Source: Pseudoclavibacter helvolus
GTDB lineage: Bacteria; Actinomycetota; Actinomycetes; Actinomycetales; Microbacteriaceae
DNA length: 64,000 bases
Assembly (NCBI RefSeq): GCF_014191305.1
Contig: NZ_JACHWJ010000001.1
Location: 62,001 to 126,000 of the forward strand
Reading direction: 5' to 3'
Of this stretch, positions 42,107 through 51,100 are shown one piece after another. Each line of letters begins with the position of its first letter. Within the stretch, counting starts at the first letter, position 1. The translations under genes were made by a program, and so were the position numbers. The notes below the pieces were generated by a model. The model saw nothing but the letters and a program-made list of their open reading frames with translations. It was not told the origin of the DNA and ran no database searches.

Positions 42107-42789
42107 GATGTTGTCTCCATTCCTGTTGTGGTCTCCGGTTCCTCGACCGGCGGGGTAAACCAACGGCCCACGGTCGAGGGATGCACATGCAACTCGTCAG
42201 CGATCGCCTTGTTCGACCAGCCGGCCTCCCGAAGCCGCGCGGCACGCTCACGCCGACCAAGCACCAGCTCGGCCTCTGGCTCGGCATCCGGTTCGGCTTC
42301 GGTCTCGGCTGCTGATGCTGGGTCTGCCTCGGCTACGGCTGGTAGCTCGCGCGGTGCCTGAGCGGGGCCATCCGGCGGCGTGGTGGTCGAGCGTGTGAGG
42401 ACGACGGTGAGGTGCGTGCTGGCAAGCAGCACCAGCGGCGGCACCGCCGCGACCGTCGCGGCGAGCATCGCGGGCACGCTGGCATCAGCAGCAACGACCG
42501 CGTGCAGCGCGTTCGCAGCCACCGACACCAGCGCCCCACAGATCAGCAGCGCCCACGGATACCACGCGCCCCGGCGAACATCGAGTGCGACGACCGCGAT
42601 CGTCGAGACCACGATCAGCCCGTCGACCAGCAGCGGCCAGATCCACGCCTGCTCCGAAGCGATACCCGACCGGGCCGCGAGGTCGGCCAGCGCCATGAAC
42701 GAGAGCCAGAACGCACCGATGCCGATCAAGACCGTGCCAGTCGCAGCAGTCACCACCGCCCAACCCCACGCAGGTCGTCGTGCGCTCAT
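42103..42789 (-). CDS. DUF2637 membrane protein with C-terminal HTH
   Basis: 228 aa. Four transmembrane helices of DUF2637 (AVVTAATGTVLIGIGAFWLSFMAL; WIWPLLVDGLIVVSTIAVVAL; WALLICGALVSVAANALHAVV; VPPLVLLASTHLTVVLT) are followed by a Glu/Ala-rich linker and a helix-turn-helix (ERAARLREAGWSNKAIADELHVHPSTVGRWF, about residues 180-210). DUF2637 proteins (SpdB-like) are linked to plasmid spread in Streptomyces. The fused HTH suggests a membrane-tethered DNA-binding protein. TGATG overlap with the primase stop. Confidence 0.88.
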   Translation of the reverse strand: MSARRPAWGWAVVTAATGTVLIGIGAFWLSFMALADLAARSGIASEQAWIWPLLVDGLIVVSTIAVVALDVRRGAWYPWALLICGALVSVAANALHAVVAADASVPAMLAATVAAVPPLVLLASTHLTVVLTRSTTTPPDGPAQAPRELPAVAEADPASAAETEAEPDAEPEAELVLGRRERAARLREAGWSNKAIADELHVHPSTVGRWFTPPVEEPETTTGMETTS

Positions 42790-43757
42790 CACAGCCCCCG
42801 CCCACTCGCCGAGGCCGCCACCGTCTCGCTACGGACAAGCAGCGCATCCGTCTGGCGTACTGGGGCACGACGACGCGGCCCGTAGGTACTGACGTGGCGA
42901 TACGCCGAACCGACCGTTCGGGTGATCTCGCGCTCGCCCAGCCCAGACTGGCTCGCAGCCAGGCCAAGCACATCGAGCGCTTCGCGGGGCGAGTGGCCGT
43001 GCTCGGCCATGCGGCACGCGGCTTTGAACAGCCCGAGGTTGCGTTCGCCCCCGGGCCTGTTCGCCACCTGAGAGGCAAGCCGGGCAACATCCAGCGGCCA
43101 GCCACCCGGCGGCGCGGGCGTAGTGGTGTACTTCGGGCGAGGATCGAGGAAGTCGCGTAGCCGCTGCGCGTCCAGCCGCGCGACTGGGCGCGCGGTCACA
43201 CTCTCGACCCGGTACTGCATCCGGCGACCGTCGATCATGCGCTGCGAGGGAGGCACGATGATGTAGCCGCCGTCGCCCCGAAAGTCGATACCCGCCCGGC
43301 CCACCTGCCACGACCGCTGCTCATGCTCCGTATCTGCGGGGAAGTGCAGATGCTTGCCGCCAGTCGGCGTCGTCACCACTGCCAACGGTTCCGGCAGCAG
43401 CCCCGAGTGGGCCGCACGTTCGAGCGCGGCGTACCCGTCGACCTTGTGCACGTCAACATCGACGACGACCACACCTGAAGCTGCACCGGTCGGGATAGCG
43501 AGGTTCGCGCGAGGCCGCTGCCCCCACCATGCCTCCACCTGACTGATGTCGGTGGTTGCCTCGCGAAAACCGCGCTCGGGAATCGGACGCTTCCCGCCCG
43601 GCGCGCACGGGAACACAGGCACACCGAGCCGTGCCAGCTCGCGCGCGGCGAGAGGCAGCGGCACGCCTTCGCCGAGCCGGGAGAAGATCACAGCGACCGC
43701 TGAGGCTCGGCGTGCGATCACATCCTGCGACGCATCCGCGTCGCGTACCTCAGCCAT
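42789..43757 (-). CDS. Primase-polymerase (Prim-Pol) of the ICE
   Basis: 322 aa. The bifunctional primase/polymerase domain: LARLGVPVFPCAPGGKRPIPERGFREATTDISQVEAWW, then ANLAIPTGAASGVVVVDVDVHKVDG (catalytic Asp pair DVDVH), TTPTGGKHLHF and GIDFRGDGGYIIVPPS. A short helical C-terminus follows. It probably primes complementary-strand synthesis after transfer or supports replication of the circular ICE. AAGGAGG seven bases before ATG. It is the first gene of the leftward transfer block, so the block's promoter should lie at about 43760-43860. Confidence 0.93.
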   Translation of the reverse strand: MAEVRDADASQDVIARRASAVAVIFSRLGEGVPLPLAARELARLGVPVFPCAPGGKRPIPERGFREATTDISQVEAWWGQRPRANLAIPTGAASGVVVVDVDVHKVDGYAALERAAHSGLLPEPLAVVTTPTGGKHLHFPADTEHEQRSWQVGRAGIDFRGDGGYIIVPPSQRMIDGRRMQYRVESVTARPVARLDAQRLRDFLDPRPKYTTTPAPPGGWPLDVARLASQVANRPGGERNLGLFKAACRMAEHGHSPREALDVLGLAASQSGLGEREITRTVGSAYRHVSTYGPRRRAPVRQTDALLVRSETVAASASGRGL

Positions 43758-43861
43758 CGTCTGACCTCCTTCCGCCCGAGGCCACTCATCAACGAGTAGC
43801 CGTACGACCGTGAGGTACGTCGGGAGGGTCAGGAAGAGGAGACGGACAAGGAGACGAGACA

Positions 43862-44020
43862 GTGACCATCAAGCTTCTCGAAGAACCCGACGAGTCCTTA
43901 CCGGCCTACCAGCCCGATTCATGCCTGAGACGGTTGGAGGTAGATGATCTGAAAGAAGCGGCGCAGAATTGGCAGATCCGGCACAGCGCTCAGACGATTT
44001 GCACGCCCATCCTGCGGTAA
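43862..44020 (+). CDS. Possible 52-aa protein opposite the AraC gene end
   Basis: GTG with AAGGAG eight bases upstream opens 53 codons: it starts VTIKLLEEPDESLPAYQPD, and contains CLRRLEVDDLKEAAQNWQ. The last 31 bases overlap the 3' end of the convergent AraC gene. The strong ribosome-binding site and sensible composition argue for a gene, but it may be the truncated start of a longer one cut off when the AraC region was inserted. No family seen. Confidence 0.4.
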   Translation: MTIKLLEEPDESLPAYQPDSCLRRLEVDDLKEAAQNWQIRHSAQTICTPILR

Positions 44021-44898
44021 TGGCCGGGGGTGACGCCGACGTACTCGCGGAACAGTCGAGTTGCGTGCGAGCGGGAGTGCCAGCCAACCCGCTGCATCGC
44101 AGCCGTGACAGTCAGATCAGTCTCCCGCAAGAGCTTGGCGAGGTGCTCGGCGCGGATCATCGTCAGGAACGCCAGTGGGGTCTTGCCGTATGCCTCCACG
44201 AACACGCTGGACAGCCGCGATGGCGACATGTGAACCTCGGCGGCAAGCTTCTCCAGCGTCCAACGCCGTGCCGGGTGGTCCCGCAGCAGAGCAGCCGCTC
44301 TACGAACCTCGGCTCGAAGCGGCGTGAAGCGGCGATTCCTGGGCAGTGTGGGTCGGATATGAGCGCGCTGCGACGGTGAAATGCGAACTGGTGAGACCTT
44401 GACGAACGGAGCGATCACGTAGGCGATCTGGAACCACAGCGCTTGGATACGCAGGTAGTGGTCCACGAAGTTCCCATCGATGCTGAGCGCGACAAGCTCG
44501 TCCAGCCACGGCATCAGCATCCCAGCTCGATCCTCGCCGAGACGCAGGATCTGTGCGGGCTCGGTGTAGAGGGTGTCGGCGAACTTCTGGGCGTCGAGCC
44601 GGTCTTGGAGAAACGCGGCGTACTGCCAGCGCACCTGGTCGAGGACGTAGTCGGTGTCGAGATAGACGGTCGTGACCGTGACCTGGCCTTCAGGCGCCGA
44701 CCCTGCCAGCACGTTCGTGCCAAGCAGGATCACGTCACCGGGTCTGACGGCTTGCTGACCGAACTCGCTGAAGATAAACGCGGAGCCTTCCCGGACGACG
44801 ACAACTTTCACGCAGTCATACGACACCGGCCCTACCGGGTGATGCACGGTTTGAGTCCGCGCCAGAAGCGGAACGTAGCCCCTCTGCTCGCCGCTCAC
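43990..44898 (-). CDS. AraC-family transcriptional regulator
   Basis: 302 aa from the GTG at 44898 (GAGG seven bases upstream). An N-terminal cupin-like sensing part (VVVVREGSAFIFSEFGQQAVRPGDVILLGTN) and a C-terminal double HTH: RWTLEKLAAEVHMSPSRLSSVFVEAYGKTPLAFLTMIRAEHLAKLLRETDLTVTAAMQRVGWHSRSHATRLFREYVGVTPGHYRR. The second HTH and the P-x-x-Y-R-R ending are canonical. It stands alone at the border between the transfer block and cargo and could control either; inducer unknown. Confidence 0.9.
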   Translation of the reverse strand: MSGEQRGYVPLLARTQTVHHPVGPVSYDCVKVVVVREGSAFIFSEFGQQAVRPGDVILLGTNVLAGSAPEGQVTVTTVYLDTDYVLDQVRWQYAAFLQDRLDAQKFADTLYTEPAQILRLGEDRAGMLMPWLDELVALSIDGNFVDHYLRIQALWFQIAYVIAPFVKVSPVRISPSQRAHIRPTLPRNRRFTPLRAEVRRAAALLRDHPARRWTLEKLAAEVHMSPSRLSSVFVEAYGKTPLAFLTMIRAEHLAKLLRETDLTVTAAMQRVGWHSRSHATRLFREYVGVTPGHYRRMGVQIV

Positions 44899-44975
44899 CA
44901 AGACGCCTCATCAAAGCCGACAATGGCTCAATCGACCGCTCAGGACGAGCGAACGAAGAGACCGTAGGGCGTTGA

Positions 44976-45413
44976 TCAACGATGCAGTACATAGAAGTCG
45001 CTGACCGCTTCCAAGTAGCGGACGACAACTGACAACTCGTCGGAGGTGAACTGTCTGCTGAGTGCATCAAACTCCGCGTCGGTGTTCCCATACAAGGTCC
45101 GAAGAGGGGCGATCGTCTCCGCTACAAGTTCGATTCGTGTCTTACGGCGATCCGTCGGGTCGGGGGCGCGACGAACATACCCTGCCTGTTCGAGCCGGTC
45201 GAGCAGCTTCGTGACCGTGCTGGTTGGCATGCCCGTGGTGTCACTGATCTGACGCGGCGTCCGCACGTCATCGCGTAGCACCATCAGGTGGAGAGTCTGA
45301 AGGTCCGTGACCCGCAGTCCGTGCTGTCTGGCGACCAGCTCGTTCCCGAGGATCGCATGTACCAGCTGGCGCTGTAACGCCCCCCGAGCCTGTCCCACCA
45401 GGTCCTCTTTCAT
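44976..45413 (-). CDS. MarR-family transcriptional regulator
   Basis: 145 aa. Winged-helix core: LRVTDLQTLHLMVLRDDVRTPRQISDTTGMPTSTVTKLLDRLEQAGYVRRAPDPTDRRKTRIELV; the D-P-T-D-R-R-K wing is canonical. No Cys suited to redox sensing is seen. Divergent from the oxidoreductase gene, and an inverted repeat in the shared gap is its likely operator. It probably represses the oxidoreductase - YccA-like - heme A synthase operon. Confidence 0.9.
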   Translation of the reverse strand: MKEDLVGQARGALQRQLVHAILGNELVARQHGLRVTDLQTLHLMVLRDDVRTPRQISDTTGMPTSTVTKLLDRLEQAGYVRRAPDPTDRRKTRIELVAETIAPLRTLYGNTDAEFDALSRQFTSDELSVVVRYLEAVSDFYVLHR

Positions 45414-45440
45414 CCTATGCTCCTCCTCGGTTGCTATACT

Positions 45441-45473
45441 GTTCCCGAATCAGGAATACATCTACTCGGGAAC
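45441..45473. promoter_or_regulatory. Candidate MarR operator overlapping a promoter
   Basis: GTTCCCGA (45441-45448) and TCGGGAAC (45466-45473) form a perfect 8-bp inverted repeat with a 17-base spacer, between the divergent marR and oxidoreductase genes. TATACT at 45435-45440, a good -10 box for the rightward operon, abuts the left arm. Confidence 0.7.
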
Positions 45474-45514
45474 ATCCCGTAAGTGTACTAGATGGACGAG
45501 GGAGCGGGACAGCG

Positions 45515-46150
45515 TTGAAGATTCTGATACCAGGTGCCACGGGAATGGTCGGCGGACATGTAGTGGAACAGGCGCTTGCGCGTGGGCACGAAGTGGTCGC
45601 CATCGCCCGCAATCTAGCGAAGCTCACCATCGAGCACCCGTTGCTCACGAAAGCTCAGGGCGACATTTTGGATGCAGCTTCAGTCGAGCCACTGCTTGAC
45701 GGAGTGGATGCGGTGGTGAGCACAGTGGGGATCGGCGCTTCGAAGCAGCCCACAAAGCTGTACTCCGATGGCACTCAGAACTTGATCGCCGCGATGGACA
45801 AGCACGGCGTTCGACGGATCGTCGTGATCTCGTCAGAGGTAGCCGAGCACTGGGCGCATCAGAGCTTGTTCAAGCTGTGGGTGGTGCTGCCGTTGCTGCA
45901 GAAGTTCATCGGCGCGACCTATGACGATATGCGGCGCATGGATATCGTGCTCTGGGAGAGCCAGGCGCAGTGGACAGCGATCCGAGCCCCACGCATCCGA
46001 CTGGCGGCAGCGAAAGGTCCCTACCGCCTAGACACCGACGGGGCGCTCCCACGCGGCTGGTCGATTACTGCACCCGATATGGCCACGGCGTTGCTGGATA
46101 TCGTCGAGCGCGATGACCTCGGTCGACAGTATGTCTATGTCGCGAACTAG
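45515..46150 (+). CDS. NAD(P)-binding oxidoreductase (atypical SDR / NmrA-like)
   Basis: 211 aa from a TTG at 45515; the Rossmann fold begins immediately (LKILIPGATGMVGGHVVEQALARGHEVVAIARN), so the earlier part of the open frame is untranslated and contains the operator. GGGAG about nine bases upstream may be the ribosome-binding site. VSTVGIGAS, HGVRRIVVISSEVAEHW and TAIRAPRIRL are typical of atypical SDRs of the NmrA/SDR_a5 kind. It may reduce a small molecule or sense the NAD(P) state. First gene of a three-gene cargo operon. Confidence 0.85.
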   Translation: MKILIPGATGMVGGHVVEQALARGHEVVAIARNLAKLTIEHPLLTKAQGDILDAASVEPLLDGVDAVVSTVGIGASKQPTKLYSDGTQNLIAAMDKHGVRRIVVISSEVAEHWAHQSLFKLWVVLPLLQKFIGATYDDMRRMDIVLWESQAQWTAIRAPRIRLAAAKGPYRLDTDGALPRGWSITAPDMATALLDIVERDDLGRQYVYVAN

Positions 46151-46892
46151 CAATACCGCCCCGATTCCTGAGATATCGAACCCGGTAACAGTGGCTCGTG
46201 CGCTGTGGGTGACGCTGCTGCTGTTCGTGATTCTCCATATCGCGGCCATCGCAGGAATCCTTTGGACGGCAGCTCCCGCGAGTGCCACTGGCGACCCTCA
46301 CGATGTCAGAGTGTTGCCGTGGATAGTCGGCCTCGGCGTAGGCATTGGCGTGATCGGACTGCTTCGTCGTGGTTCGAGCATCAGACCTTCGCTTGCAGTC
46401 TTCGCTGTCGCCGCAGAAGGCTTATTTCTCGGCGGGATCGCGACCTACTTCGAGGGTGTGCTGCCGGGGATCGTGTTGCAGATCGTGTTCGCGCTGCTGT
46501 CCGTGGTTGCCGCGTTCCTGCCCTTGGCCGCAAGCAAGCGCTTCCGACGACTCAGGCAAGGTCCGCGCGTGCTATTGCTCGCGGTGACCGGGTATCTGGT
46601 GTTCGCGGTGCACAACCTCACGCTCATGGGGATGGACTTCATCCCCGAACAGACCGCCTGGGGGCAAGGATCGGTCTCGGTACTCGGTGTCCCGGTCGGT
46701 CTAGTCCTCGCGGTACTCGTGGTGCCCTCGATTGCATACGCACTCGCCAGAGCGCTCGAACGTACCGAGGAGGTTGCCCGAGACAAAGCGCCCTCGACTC
46801 GTGCCTGGCGTTCGGGGCTTGACATCATGGGTCTGATCTTCTGGCACCCTATCGATACGTCTCAAGCGCTCTCACGCTCCCGCAACCACTAG
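46131..46892 (+). CDS. Bax inhibitor-1 / YccA-like membrane protein
   Basis: 253 aa, about six to seven transmembrane helices. EGLFLGGIATYFEGVLPGIVLQIVFALLSVVAAFLPLAASKRFRRLRQGPRVLLLAVTGYLVFAVHNL closely follows the YccA pattern (EGLFLG-x-x-x-x-x-x-E, PGIV-x-Q, GYL-x-F-x-x-x-N). Bacterial YccA restrains the FtsH protease, and the wider family leaks protons or calcium. The ATG overlaps the end of the oxidoreductase gene; ATG 46137 is an alternative. Its role in an ICE is unclear; membrane stress protection is a guess. Confidence 0.75.
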   Translation: MSMSRTSNTAPIPEISNPVTVARALWVTLLLFVILHIAAIAGILWTAAPASATGDPHDVRVLPWIVGLGVGIGVIGLLRRGSSIRPSLAVFAVAAEGLFLGGIATYFEGVLPGIVLQIVFALLSVVAAFLPLAASKRFRRLRQGPRVLLLAVTGYLVFAVHNLTLMGMDFIPEQTAWGQGSVSVLGVPVGLVLAVLVVPSIAYALARALERTEEVARDKAPSTRAWRSGLDIMGLIFWHPIDTSQALSRSRNH

Positions 46893-46927
46893 TGATCCGG
46901 CTTCTGTCAGCTCGAAAGGCCCCACCC

Positions 46928-47914
46928 ATGAGTTCCTCTGATGCTCGGCGCAAGGCGCGCACACCGTTCACCTGGCTGGAGAAGCGCGTCCGTTTCAACC
47001 GGCCTGCGCTGCGCTGGGCGGCGCTCGTCGCAGTGGCAGCGAGCGTCCTCATCATCGTGACCGGTGGGATCGTCCGCGTTACTGGGTCCGGGCTCGGCTG
47101 TCCGACTTGGCCGAGTTGCACGGGCGAGGGGTTCGCGCCGACCGCGGAGATGGGCATCCACGGTGTCATCGAGTTCGGCAACCGACTCCTGACCGGCTTG
47201 CTGTGCGTTGTTGTCGGCTGGCTCATCGTCGTCGCTCGCCTTCAGCGACAGCCGGTGCCGCAGGTGACCCGGTGGGCATGGGCACAATTCTGGATCATCC
47301 TCCTCAACGCCCTCGTCGGCGGTATCACCGTATTGGCCCGATTGAGCCCCTACATCGTCGCGGCGCACTTCCTCGCCGCGACCCTGTTGCTGGCCGCTGC
47401 CACCGTCGCATGGCACAAGGCCGGCCAGCTCGATGCCCCTCCGACTACGGACAACCCCGACGCGAGCGTGCACCGCATCGGGGCCGTGTTGCTGGTGTCG
47501 ACGGCAGTCCTGTTGATCGCTGGGACGCTGGTCACCGGCACAGGGCCGCACGCTGGCGACTCGTCCGACGTCGCGCGGATGCCGTTTGACTGGACCGCAG
47601 TTACCTTCCTCCACGGGATCATTGCCGTCCTCGTGGGCGGTACCGCCGTGACGCTATGGATCAAGGTCTGCACGGCCGCGAACCCCACGATGCTGCGTCG
47701 GATCACGCTGTTCCTTGCGGTGTTTCTCGCGCAAGGGCTTGTTGGGATCGTCCAGGTTGTCACAGCCCTGCCCGAGGTGGCCGTCGTCCTGCATCTGCTC
47801 GGCTCTGCGTTCGTATGGATCGGCGCGATCCGCGTCTACTTCGACACCCGATCCAGTCATCTCTCGGGTTCCGAGCAAGCGATGTGTCATCCGGTCAATG
47901 GAGCGGTGGGCTGA
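46928..47914 (+). CDS. ctaA: Heme A synthase (CtaA/COX15 family)
   Basis: 328 aa, eight transmembrane helices in two four-helix halves. The heme-ligand histidines are present: IHGVIEFGNRLL, YIVAAHFLAA, FLHGIIAVLVGG and VVLHLLGSAFVW. The Cys pair GLGCPTWPSC between helices 1 and 2 is conserved in the actinobacterial/Bacillus group. It converts heme O to heme A for aa3-type oxidases. A second, ICE-borne copy is unusual; no oxidase or ctaB gene accompanies it, so it must feed the host's enzyme. GAAAGG about eight bases before the ATG is the likely ribosome-binding site. Confidence 0.92.
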   Translation: MSSSDARRKARTPFTWLEKRVRFNRPALRWAALVAVAASVLIIVTGGIVRVTGSGLGCPTWPSCTGEGFAPTAEMGIHGVIEFGNRLLTGLLCVVVGWLIVVARLQRQPVPQVTRWAWAQFWIILLNALVGGITVLARLSPYIVAAHFLAATLLLAAATVAWHKAGQLDAPPTTDNPDASVHRIGAVLLVSTAVLLIAGTLVTGTGPHAGDSSDVARMPFDWTAVTFLHGIIAVLVGGTAVTLWIKVCTAANPTMLRRITLFLAVFLAQGLVGIVQVVTALPEVAVVLHLLGSAFVWIGAIRVYFDTRSSHLSGSEQAMCHPVNGAVG

Positions 47915-47977
47915 ACGCTGCCGAGAGAAAGGTGTCACTCACCCCGACACCGGCATGCTGCGTAGCGTCAGATGGCA

Positions 47978-48018
47978 CCCGGCTAGCAGCCGGGCCGAGC
48001 ACTGCATTACCGGCTGCT
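47978..48018. other. Candidate oriT: overlapping inverted repeats before the relaxase gene
   Basis: CCCGGCT (47978-47984) pairs with AGCCGGG (47988-47994), and AGCAGCCGG (47985-47993) pairs with CCGGCTGCT (48010-48018). The two hairpins exclude each other. The 241-base gap 47915-48155 is the only sizeable gene-free stretch beside the MobF relaxase gene, where oriT often lies. The nick site cannot be identified from the sequence alone. Confidence 0.4.
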
Positions 48019-48100
48019 CTGGCTTGTCTTGTCGAGGCCGTCCCAGAGCCTGCCACTTACCCACACGGTTGGCACTAAGAGTGCGAGCCGCGGGCTGCGC

Positions 48101-48155
48101 GCGCACCTGACCTCCGAGATCGCCCCTCCCGTGACGGTCTCGGGGAGGGGCCGTC
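48101..48155 (+). promoter_or_regulatory. Structured leader hiding the relaxase ribosome-binding site
   Basis: GCGCACCTG (48101-48109) is followed by CCTCCGAGA (48111-48119), which pairs with TCTCGGGGAGG (48138-48148) containing the ribosome-binding site. Alternative stems CCCCTCCC/GGGAGGGG (48123-48130 with 48143-48150) and GACGG/CCGTC (48133-48137 with 48151-48155) also cover it. Translation of the relaxase is probably kept low unless a factor opens the leader. Confidence 0.6.
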
Positions 48156-51100
48156 ATGGTGATGACGATCCGGGTCATGTCGTCCGGCAAGGGCTACGAG
48201 TACCTGCTGAAATCGGTCGTCGTCGGTGACGGCGACCGGGAGATGAGCAGCCCGCTGACCCAGTACTACACCGACTCCGGCTGCCCGCCCGGCACCTGGG
48301 TCGGCACTGGCCTGATGAGCCTCAACGACGGCCGCTCGCCGACGTTGGCCGAAGGTGACACGGTGACCGAGGAACACCTGGCCCGACTGCTGGGCGAGGG
48401 CGTCCACCCGATCACCGGCGAGAAGCTCGGCAAGAAGTTCCCCGCGCTGCAACCTCCGCGCGAGCGGATTGCAGCCCGCCTTGCACGCCTCGATCCCGGC
48501 TTGCGCGGGGAGGCACGGGAAGAGACTGTGCAGCGCATCCGTGAGGAAGAGCTTGCGAAGAAACCCCGTACTGCCGTTGCAGGGTTCGATCTCACGTTCT
48601 CGCCGCCCAAGTCGGTCAGCGCGATCTGGGGTGTCGCCGATGCGGGTACGCAAGCGCTGATCGCGCGGGCACATCACGCAGCGATGCGCGACACGATCGC
48701 GTTGCTGGAGGATCGCGTCGCCGCAACCCGCGTCGGTGCGGGAGGTATTGCGCAGATGCCGATCGTAGGCGTGATCGCCACAGCGTTCGACCACTACGAC
48801 AGCAGGGCAGCAGACCCGCAGCTGCACACGCACGTTGTGGTCTCGAACAAGGTGCAGGGCGAGGACGGGCGTTGGAGGTCGCTGGACTCGCGCCGCCTGC
48901 ACAAGGCGACGGTCGCGCTCTCGGCGTCGTACAACGCCTTTCTCACCGACCACACCGCGCGGCTGCTCGGCGTGACCTGGACGGCGGTCGACCGAGGCAA
49001 GGACCGCAACACCGGCTGGGAGATCGAGGGCGTACCGGCGGCGCTGATCGCTGAGTTCTCCCGCCGCACTACCGGGGGTAGCGACGGCGCGGAGGGTATC
49101 GAGCAGGTCAAGAACCGGCTGATCGAGCAGTACGTGGCCGAGCATGGGCGGCAACCCTCTGCCGCGACGATTGCGATTCTTCGGCAGCAGGCGACCTTGG
49201 AGACCCGGCCCGAGAAGGTACTGCACTCGCTGGCCGAACTGACCGCCGACTGGCGGGCGCGTGCCGAGGTCGTGCTCGGCGAGGACGCAACCACCTGGGC
49301 GCAGCACCTGCTCGACCGGGGTGCGACCGAAGCCCGGCTGCGTGCAGACGATCTGGGGCTGGAGCAGATCGAGGATCTCGCCACCGTGGTGCTGATGGAG
49401 GTAGCGAACCGGCGCGCGACCTGGGGGCGATGGAACCTGCACGCCGAGACCATGCGGCAGATCATGGGCGTCCGGTTCGCAACCATCGACGACCGTATCC
49501 GCGTGCTCGACCAGATCGTCGCGCACGCCGAGGCCGAATCGCTCCGGCTCACCCCGGACTACGACCGCGCCATACCTGCTCATTACATCGAGGGCGAGGG
49601 CAACAGGTTCCAGCCTGTCGATCAGATCGCGTACTCCAGCCAAGACATTCTCGACGCCGAGCAGCGCCTACTCGCGCATAGCCAGCAGACCGGCGGGCCA
49701 GCACTGACGGCACGGCTCGTCGCGCGCCACACTTCCCGCAAGATCAGGGGCGTCCGGCTCGACCCCGACCAGGCCGTCGCTATCACCCGCATCGCCCGTT
49801 CCGGGCTGACTCTCGATCTGCTGGTCGGCCCCGCAGGTTCGGGCAAGACCACCGCTCTGCGTGCCCTGCACCGGGCGTGGACGGCGGCGCATGGCCGCGA
49901 CTCGGTGATCGGCCTCGCGCCGTCGGCGGCTGCCGCCGAAGTGCTCGGCGACTCGCTCGGCGTGCGGGCGGAGAACACCGCGAAGTTCCTCTACGAACAC
50001 CATCATGGACGCTGGAACCTCGAAGCCGGGCAGCTCATTCTCGTGGACGAGTCCTCCCTCGCCGGAACTCTCGCGCTCGATCGCATCACCGAGCACGCCG
50101 CTGAGGTCGGAGCCAAGGTCGTCCTGATCGGGGATTGGGCGCAACTCTCGGCGGTGGAGACGGGCGGGGCGTTCGGGATGCTCGTGCGCGACCGCGATCA
50201 GGTGCCCGAACTCACCGATGTGCGCCGCTTCGCTAACGAGTGGGAGAAGTCCGCCAGCCTAGGACTGCGGCACGGAAGCACTGACGCGCTCGACGGGTAC
50301 CAGGAGCGCGGCAGACTGATCGACGGCGACGCAGAGACGATGCTCGATGCGATCTACGAGGTATGGCGCACCGACCGCGACGAGGGCCTGCGCACGTTGA
50401 TGATCGCGGGCACCGGAGAGATGGTCGCCCAGCTCAACGCGCGCGCCCGCGCCGATCTGATCGAAGCCGGGCGCGTCGAGGCAGACGGGCTGCGTCTGCA
50501 CGACGGCACCACCGCAGGCGTCGGTGATCTCGTCGTCACCCGGCTCAACGACCGCCGCCTCACCACCGGCAGGACATGGGTCAAGAACGGCGACCGCTGG
50601 CAAGTCACGCACCGCTACGACGACGGCTCGTTGGCCGTGCGCCGGTTGGGGCGCGGCGACAAGCCCCACGGTAAGGCTCTCGTGCTGCCTGCGAAGTACG
50701 TGCGCGAGGAACTCGAACTCGGCTATGCCTCCACTGTCCACCGCGCCCAAGGAGCCAGCGTGGACACCGCGCACGCTCTCGTCGACCCCGAAGCTTCGTC
50801 ACGGGAGTTGTTCTACGTGGCGATGACACGCGGCAAGCACCGCAACCACGCCTACGTGATCGTGCCCGACCCGCACGAGGTTGAGCGGCATCTCGACCAA
50901 CCCGAGCCGCTGACCCTGATCGACCGGCTCGCCAAGGTACTCGCCCGAACCGACGCCGACCTCTCGGCTACCGAAACCCTCACGCTCGAGGTAGACCGTC
51001 ACGCCTCCCTGTCCACGCTACTGGCCGAGTACGACGTACTCGCCCGCGAAGCACAGACCGACCGCTGGGCCGCACTACTCGACATCGCGCCGTTCCCCGA

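Noticed and set aside
42634-42645. Second CAGATCCAC, considered as an ICE end
   Set aside because: It lies inside the DUF2637 gene with no boundary features. Only the TCCAC at 57296 restores the tRNA CCA and the recombinase frame.
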